Source: an uncultured Bacillota bacterium
GTDB lineage: Bacteria; Bacillota; Clostridia; Christensenellales; UBA1242
Reading direction: 5' to 3'
Assembly (NCBI GenBank): GCA_949282835.1
Contig: CASDQU010000057.1
Coordinates: 1-25,684, forward strand
DNA length: 25,684 bases
The notes under the pieces: model-generated
Databases searched by the model: none
Seen by the model: only the letters and a program-made list of their open reading frames with translations
What the model was told of the DNA's origin: nothing
Shown: positions 22,447 to 25,684 of the stretch, one piece after another
Numbering within the stretch: the first letter of the stretch is position 1
How the letters are laid out: each line of letters opens with the position of its first letter
Position numbers and translations under genes: made by a program

Positions 22447-23127
22447 ATGAAAGAGAGTAAAAAACACGCAGAAGCTTCCCTTCTTGTAAAACAAAAAACA
22501 TTTGATATAGCAAGTGGAATAGACACACTTTTATCACTTCCAAAAGCTAAATTTGATGAAACAGTGGAACTTCATGTTAGACTTGGCGTTGACGGCAAAA
22601 ATGCTGACCAGCAAGTTAGAGGTACATGTATATTGCCTCACGGGACTGGAAAAGAACTTAAAGTGCTTGTTATTGCAAAAGGTGACAAGGCTGATGATGC
22701 AGCTAAAGCAGGAGCTGATTATGTTGGAGCAGAAGAAATTATATCTAAAATACAAAGCGGATGGCTTGATTTTGATGTTTGTATTACAACCCCTGATATG
22801 ATGGGACTTGTTGGAAGAGTGGCAAGAGTTTTAGGACCAAAAGGACTTATGCCAAATCCAAAGAGTGGAACAGTTACTATGGATGTAACAAAAGCAATCA
22901 ATGATGCTAAAGCAGGTAAAGTTGAATATAGACTTGACAAGACAAATAATGTGCATGTTATTTTAGGTAAAGTAAGCTTTGGCAAAGAAAAACTTATTGA
23001 TAACTTTAATACAGTAATTGAAGCTCTTATCAAAGCTAAACCAGCCGCAGCAAAAGGACAATATTTTAAAAATGTTGCAATTTGCTCAACTATGGGTCCT
23101 GGTATTAAAATCAATGTTACAATGTAA
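22447..23127 (+). CDS. rplA: 50S ribosomal protein L1
   Basis: L1 forms the mobile stalk at the tRNA exit site and often represses its own operon. The 226 residues include the two-domain L1 fold with FDETVELHVRLGVDGKNADQ, the second-domain segment PDMMGLVGRVARVLGPKGLM and a C-terminal GPGIKINVTM. TAAGGAGG precedes the ATG. In B. subtilis rplJ, rplL and rpoB follow; here a terminator follows, so the operon ends with rplA. Confidence 0.97.
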   Translation: MKESKKHAEASLLVKQKTFDIASGIDTLLSLPKAKFDETVELHVRLGVDGKNADQQVRGTCILPHGTGKELKVLVIAKGDKADDAAKAGADYVGAEEIISKIQSGWLDFDVCITTPDMMGLVGRVARVLGPKGLMPNPKSGTVTMDVTKAINDAKAGKVEYRLDKTNNVHVILGKVSFGKEKLIDNFNTVIEALIKAKPAAAKGQYFKNVAICSTMGPGIKINVTM

Positions 23128-23142
23128 TAAAAGATAAAAATA

Positions 23143-23175
23143 AAAGATGACATATTGAGTATGCCATCTTTTTTT
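23143..23175 (+). terminator. terminator of the ribosomal protein operon
   Basis: AAAGATG (23143-23149) pairs with CATCTTT (23165-23171), with further pairing inside (CAT/ATG), and is followed by T's to about 23175. Confidence 0.85.
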
Positions 23176-23185
23176 ATTTTGATTA

Positions 23186-23218
23186 TACTTATGCAAAGCA
23201 GAAATTGTACTTATGCAA
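23186..23218. repeat. 11-base direct repeat, 22 bases apart
   Basis: TACTTATGCAA occurs at 23186-23196 and again at 23208-23218, 22 bases from start to start (about two helical turns). It lies between two convergent transcription units, where an operator is not expected. The rest of 23176-23290 is AT-rich, with only a weak GCTAAA/TTTAGC inverted repeat. Confidence 0.5.
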
Positions 23219-23284
23219 GCTAAAAAAAACATCTTATTTAGCAATATGAGCTTTTATTTTTTTTAAACCAATAAACTGTAGATA

Positions 23285-23311
23285 AAAAAAGATACTGTTT
23301 TATTCAGTATC
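23285..23311 (-). terminator. terminator after the MazG-like gene
   Basis: GATACTG (23291-23297) pairs with CAGTATC (23305-23311), and the - strand transcript then runs into U's. The stem overlaps the end of the coding region. Confidence 0.8.
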
Positions 23312-23618
23312 TTTTTTGCTGCCCATATTGTTTTTTGCTAACAAGCGTTTTTCATATTTTTCAATAACCCTATTCAAAACCTTGTCTACATCAATTTTTG
23401 TTTCGTTGGCAAGTGATAAAAGGTTATAGAGAACATCTCCGAATTCATTTTCATATTCTTCATTTTTTACAAATGGAAGAGTGCCATATTTGCTTGCTTT
23501 TAGCACTTCCTTGGTAAGTTCTCCAACCTCGCTTTGAAGAGAGCAAATTCTTGCAAGAATTGGCATCTCTTTTTTATGCAAAAGTTTTACTTTTTTGTAA
23601 ATTCTTCTGCTTTTTCAT
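23300..23618 (-). pseudogene. MazG-like nucleotide pyrophosphohydrolase, apparent double frameshift
   Basis: The well-read part (from 23581 down) has MPILARICSLQSEVGELTKE and later YENEFGDVLYNLLSLANETK. These are the ExxE and ExxD metal-binding helices of small MazG-like enzymes, which hydrolyse NTPs to NMP and pyrophosphate for nucleotide-pool cleaning. That frame starts at a TTG with no ribosome binding site. A good start, ATG 23618 with AAAGG before it, overlaps the stop of the upstream gene (TAATG) but is out of frame. Adding one A to the A5 run at 23611-23615 and one to the A6 run at 23591-23596 gives MKKAEEFTKKVKLLHKKE, a sensible N-terminus of a protein of about 106 residues. So the gene carries two apparent one-base losses, real or due to sequencing. 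The family call is good; the intactness is open. Confidence 0.65.
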
Positions 23619-25684
23619 TATTTAACCTTTTGTCTCTTTCTTAGTGCGATTGTAATTCCAATAACCGCGCCAACTGCAATGACACCAAGAACGATTGCAA
23701 TGATAGCAAAAGCATTTAATGGGTCATCTTTTATAACTTTATATGAGTACAATAGATGTCCGCTCATTGAATAAACTTGGACATAATAAGTTCCCGATTG
23801 GTCAATGGTGTAAGTTAAGTTGTTTGCAAGTGTAGGAATAGTTTCTTGTGTGATATCAAGTCTTGTATTTCCAATTTGCAAGTAACATTCTCCAATAGCA
23901 TCATATAAGTTTTGAACATTGAATGAAATTATGATGTTATCTGTAGTGCTTTGACCTTCTGCAACAGAGATGTTGAGAGGCGGGGTGGCTTTATTTATCC
24001 AGAAATTGAATGTAAAGCTTGTGCTTGCGATATTTCTATAAGTATTGTCGTTTGTATTAATGGTAATTTGATAGCGTCCTGCACCAGTTTTTTCATCTAG
24101 GTAATTTACTATAAGCTCTGACAGATATTTTTTACCATCGATTGTAACTGTAGCAAGATTTGATATTTCAGTCAAACTATCAGTAATATCAATATTATCT
24201 TTGACAATTTTTTCGATATAGTATGAGTTAAATTGAGGAAATTCATATGCATATCTTGACTCGCTAGCATTTAAAATTGTGAAATTGAACTCTTGTTGAC
24301 GGATAGGAATTCCTGTTGTGTAGGTTGCTGTAAAGGTAATAGAATAGTAACCAGGTTGAGTGAAAGTATAGACATTATTTTTTGATTGATAATCTTTGAA
24401 ATCTTTACCATTAAGTTTTACCGAAATCACAGGATATCCAGCAAGTTGATAGTATGTTGAAAGGTTAGTCATACTTAAAATTACCGTTCCATTATACACA
24501 CCATTTTGAATAAACTCACTTTGTATTTGAGTTGGCTCTTCTTGAGTATAGTCGGTATAAGTAACAATGAATGGAGTATAATTCAAGAAGATTATATCAA
24601 GATATTCTCCGTTTTTGAATTGTTGAACATTTGCAGGAGTGCAGGAGTCATACAATTTAACTCTATATGAACCAGCTTTATCAAGGTAAATATAAGACAA
24701 ATCACCATTAGTGTATTTAGTTGGATAAATTTGCAGATATGAACCATTGAACAATTTAAGCACTTCGATATTAATCGCATTTTCTTTTATTCCATAGTAT
24801 GAAGTAAATTCAAGTTTTAATCTATCGAAATTGCTTTCAGTTTCATTATTTGCTACCACCACAACCGAAGAACTTGTTTTAATACTTTCATTAGTGCCAC
24901 TTGCAGTTTCATAAGTGAATTGACTTACAAAGTTGTTGTTTTCTTCAATATAGATGATAGTGAAGTCGCCACGCGCCTGAGTACATTCATAGTGATATAT
25001 TTCAATATATACATCTGTGCCTGTGGTTTGGGTAGTAGTAAGTGAATAGGTGACACCAAGTTCTTCATTAGCGATAATAGCAAGCCTATTATTTTTATCT
25101 GAATAGTTTACGCCAATGATATAGTTGACTTCATATTCTCTTCCATTTTGGTCGGTGAATTTGAAATCGCTGCGAGTAACCTCAAGTCCGTCTACCGTTA
25201 TGTAATAATACGATGCTTCACTATCTAATATATTTATTTGATAGATTTGGCAGATATTTGAGAAGATTTGCTCATCATCGTATTTTATGAGAATAGTATA
25301 AATTCCTGTGCCGTTGATAGCATAAGCAGTTGTAGCTGAGGTTGGACTATTGATATTGGTCCATGTTTGTCCATTGTCGCTTGAGAGATAAACACTATAA
25401 CTATAACCATTTTGATATGCGTGTAGTCCTTCGTAAGCATAGCCTTGACCATCTTTAAAACGCAATGTTACAACTTGAGAGTAGGTAGTTAAAGAGTGGG
25501 CATTGGCAGTAAAAGGTTTACCTTCAAAGTATACTGTTGTTGAACCTAGATTACCAAAATCGGTTAAAGGTTGAGAGCTGCTATCGCTAAAGAGTATTCC
25601 GCCATTAGAAACTTCTATATATTGACCAGTAATAAATGGAAGTACATAATATAGTCGCACATGGATAGTTTTAATATCAATACC
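23618..25684 (-). CDS. surface protein with Ig-like modules and C-terminal membrane anchor (partial)
   Basis: The frame is open to the window edge, so the N-terminal part (signal peptide and more) is missing; the apparent GTG start at 25660 is internal. What is visible is a beta-rich, Tyr/Thr/Asn-rich extracellular protein. Five modules each end in a strand with the pattern Gly-x-Tyr-x-Ile/Val: NGTGIYTILIKY, DKAGSYRVKLY, QPGYYSITF, GAGRYQITI and QSGTYYVQVY (roughly 116, 327, 435, 525 and 620 from the GTG). A membrane anchor (AFAIIAIVLGVIAVGAVIGI) and the basic tail RKRQKVK end the protein; there is no LPxTG sorting signal. It probably displays repeats on the cell surface for adhesion or polymer binding. 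Its stop overlaps the MazG-like gene's ATG by one base. Ligand unknown. Confidence 0.75.
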   Translation of the reverse strand, partial: GIDIKTIHVRLYYVLPFITGQYIEVSNGGILFSDSSSQPLTDFGNLGSTTVYFEGKPFTANAHSLTTYSQVVTLRFKDGQGYAYEGLHAYQNGYSYSVYLSSDNGQTWTNINSPTSATTAYAINGTGIYTILIKYDDEQIFSNICQIYQINILDSEASYYYITVDGLEVTRSDFKFTDQNGREYEVNYIIGVNYSDKNNRLAIIANEELGVTYSLTTTQTTGTDVYIEIYHYECTQARGDFTIIYIEENNNFVSQFTYETASGTNESIKTSSSVVVVANNETESNFDRLKLEFTSYYGIKENAINIEVLKLFNGSYLQIYPTKYTNGDLSYIYLDKAGSYRVKLYDSCTPANVQQFKNGEYLDIIFLNYTPFIVTYTDYTQEEPTQIQSEFIQNGVYNGTVILSMTNLSTYYQLAGYPVISVKLNGKDFKDYQSKNNVYTFTQPGYYSITFTATYTTGIPIRQQEFNFTILNASESRYAYEFPQFNSYYIEKIVKDNIDITDSLTEISNLATVTIDGKKYLSELIVNYLDEKTGAGRYQITINTNDNTYRNIASTSFTFNFWINKATPPLNISVAEGQSTTDNIIISFNVQNLYDAIGECYLQIGNTRLDITQETIPTLANNLTYTIDQSGTYYVQVYSMSGHLLYSYKVIKDDPLNAFAIIAIVLGVIAVGAVIGITIALRKRQKVK

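Overview
The window comes from a low-GC, Gram-positive-type bacterium (Bacillota, probably an uncultured gut lineage). The reasons are AT-rich spacers, strong AGGAGG-like ribosome binding sites, textbook TTGACA/TATAAT promoters and U-tract terminators, a SigH-type sigma factor, and the mrnC-rlmB-sigH and rpmG-secE-nusG-rplK-rplA gene blocks typical of that phylum. TGA is used as a stop (rlmB), so this is not a Mycoplasma-type code. I cannot place the organism more precisely from the sequence alone.

Layout. (1) 1-2043 is a patchwork of gene debris on both strands around one intact gene, a C39-like cysteine peptidase (961-1602): half of an ABC-transporter ATPase, the C-terminal membrane tail of a + strand protein, a promoter plus ribosome binding site plus 19-codon gene stub, and a GtrA-family fragment. 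(2) 2044-3239 (-) is a MATE-like multi-spanning transporter split by an apparent one-base loss in a T run. (3) 3327-6821 (-) is a compact housekeeping run, mrnC, rlmB, sigH, glnS, with a strong promoter before rlmB. (4) 6995-8089 (-) is ychF. (5) 8149-17041 (-) holds two large genes I do not recognise: a 2176-residue membrane-tethered, coiled-coil protein and a 750-residue helical soluble-looking protein. Each has its own strong promoter; the 750-residue gene has its own terminator, whereas a hairpin without a U-tract follows the 2176-residue gene. (6) 17260-19989 (+) is secA, followed by an orphan HicB-like gene. (7) 20560-23175 (+) is the rpmG-secE-nusG-rplK-rplA operon with a hairpin at its predicted 5' end and a structured leader before rplK. 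(8) 23300-25684 (-) holds the C-terminal 690 or so residues of a surface protein with Ig-like modules and a membrane anchor, overlapping by one base a small MazG-like gene that seems to carry two one-base losses.

How it fits together. In Bacillus subtilis mrnC-rlmB-rae1-sigH lies directly upstream of rpmG-secE-nusG-rplK-rplA. Here the two halves lie on opposite strands about 15 kb apart, with ychF, the two giant genes, secA and the hicB-like gene between them, and rae1 is missing. SecA and SecE serve protein export, NusG transcription elongation, and L33/L11/L1, RlmB, Mini-III, YchF and GlnRS translation and ribosome maturation. The giant gene pair is the best candidate for an undescribed system: lineage-specific, very large, membrane-tethered from the cytoplasmic side by inference, and placed amid core genes.
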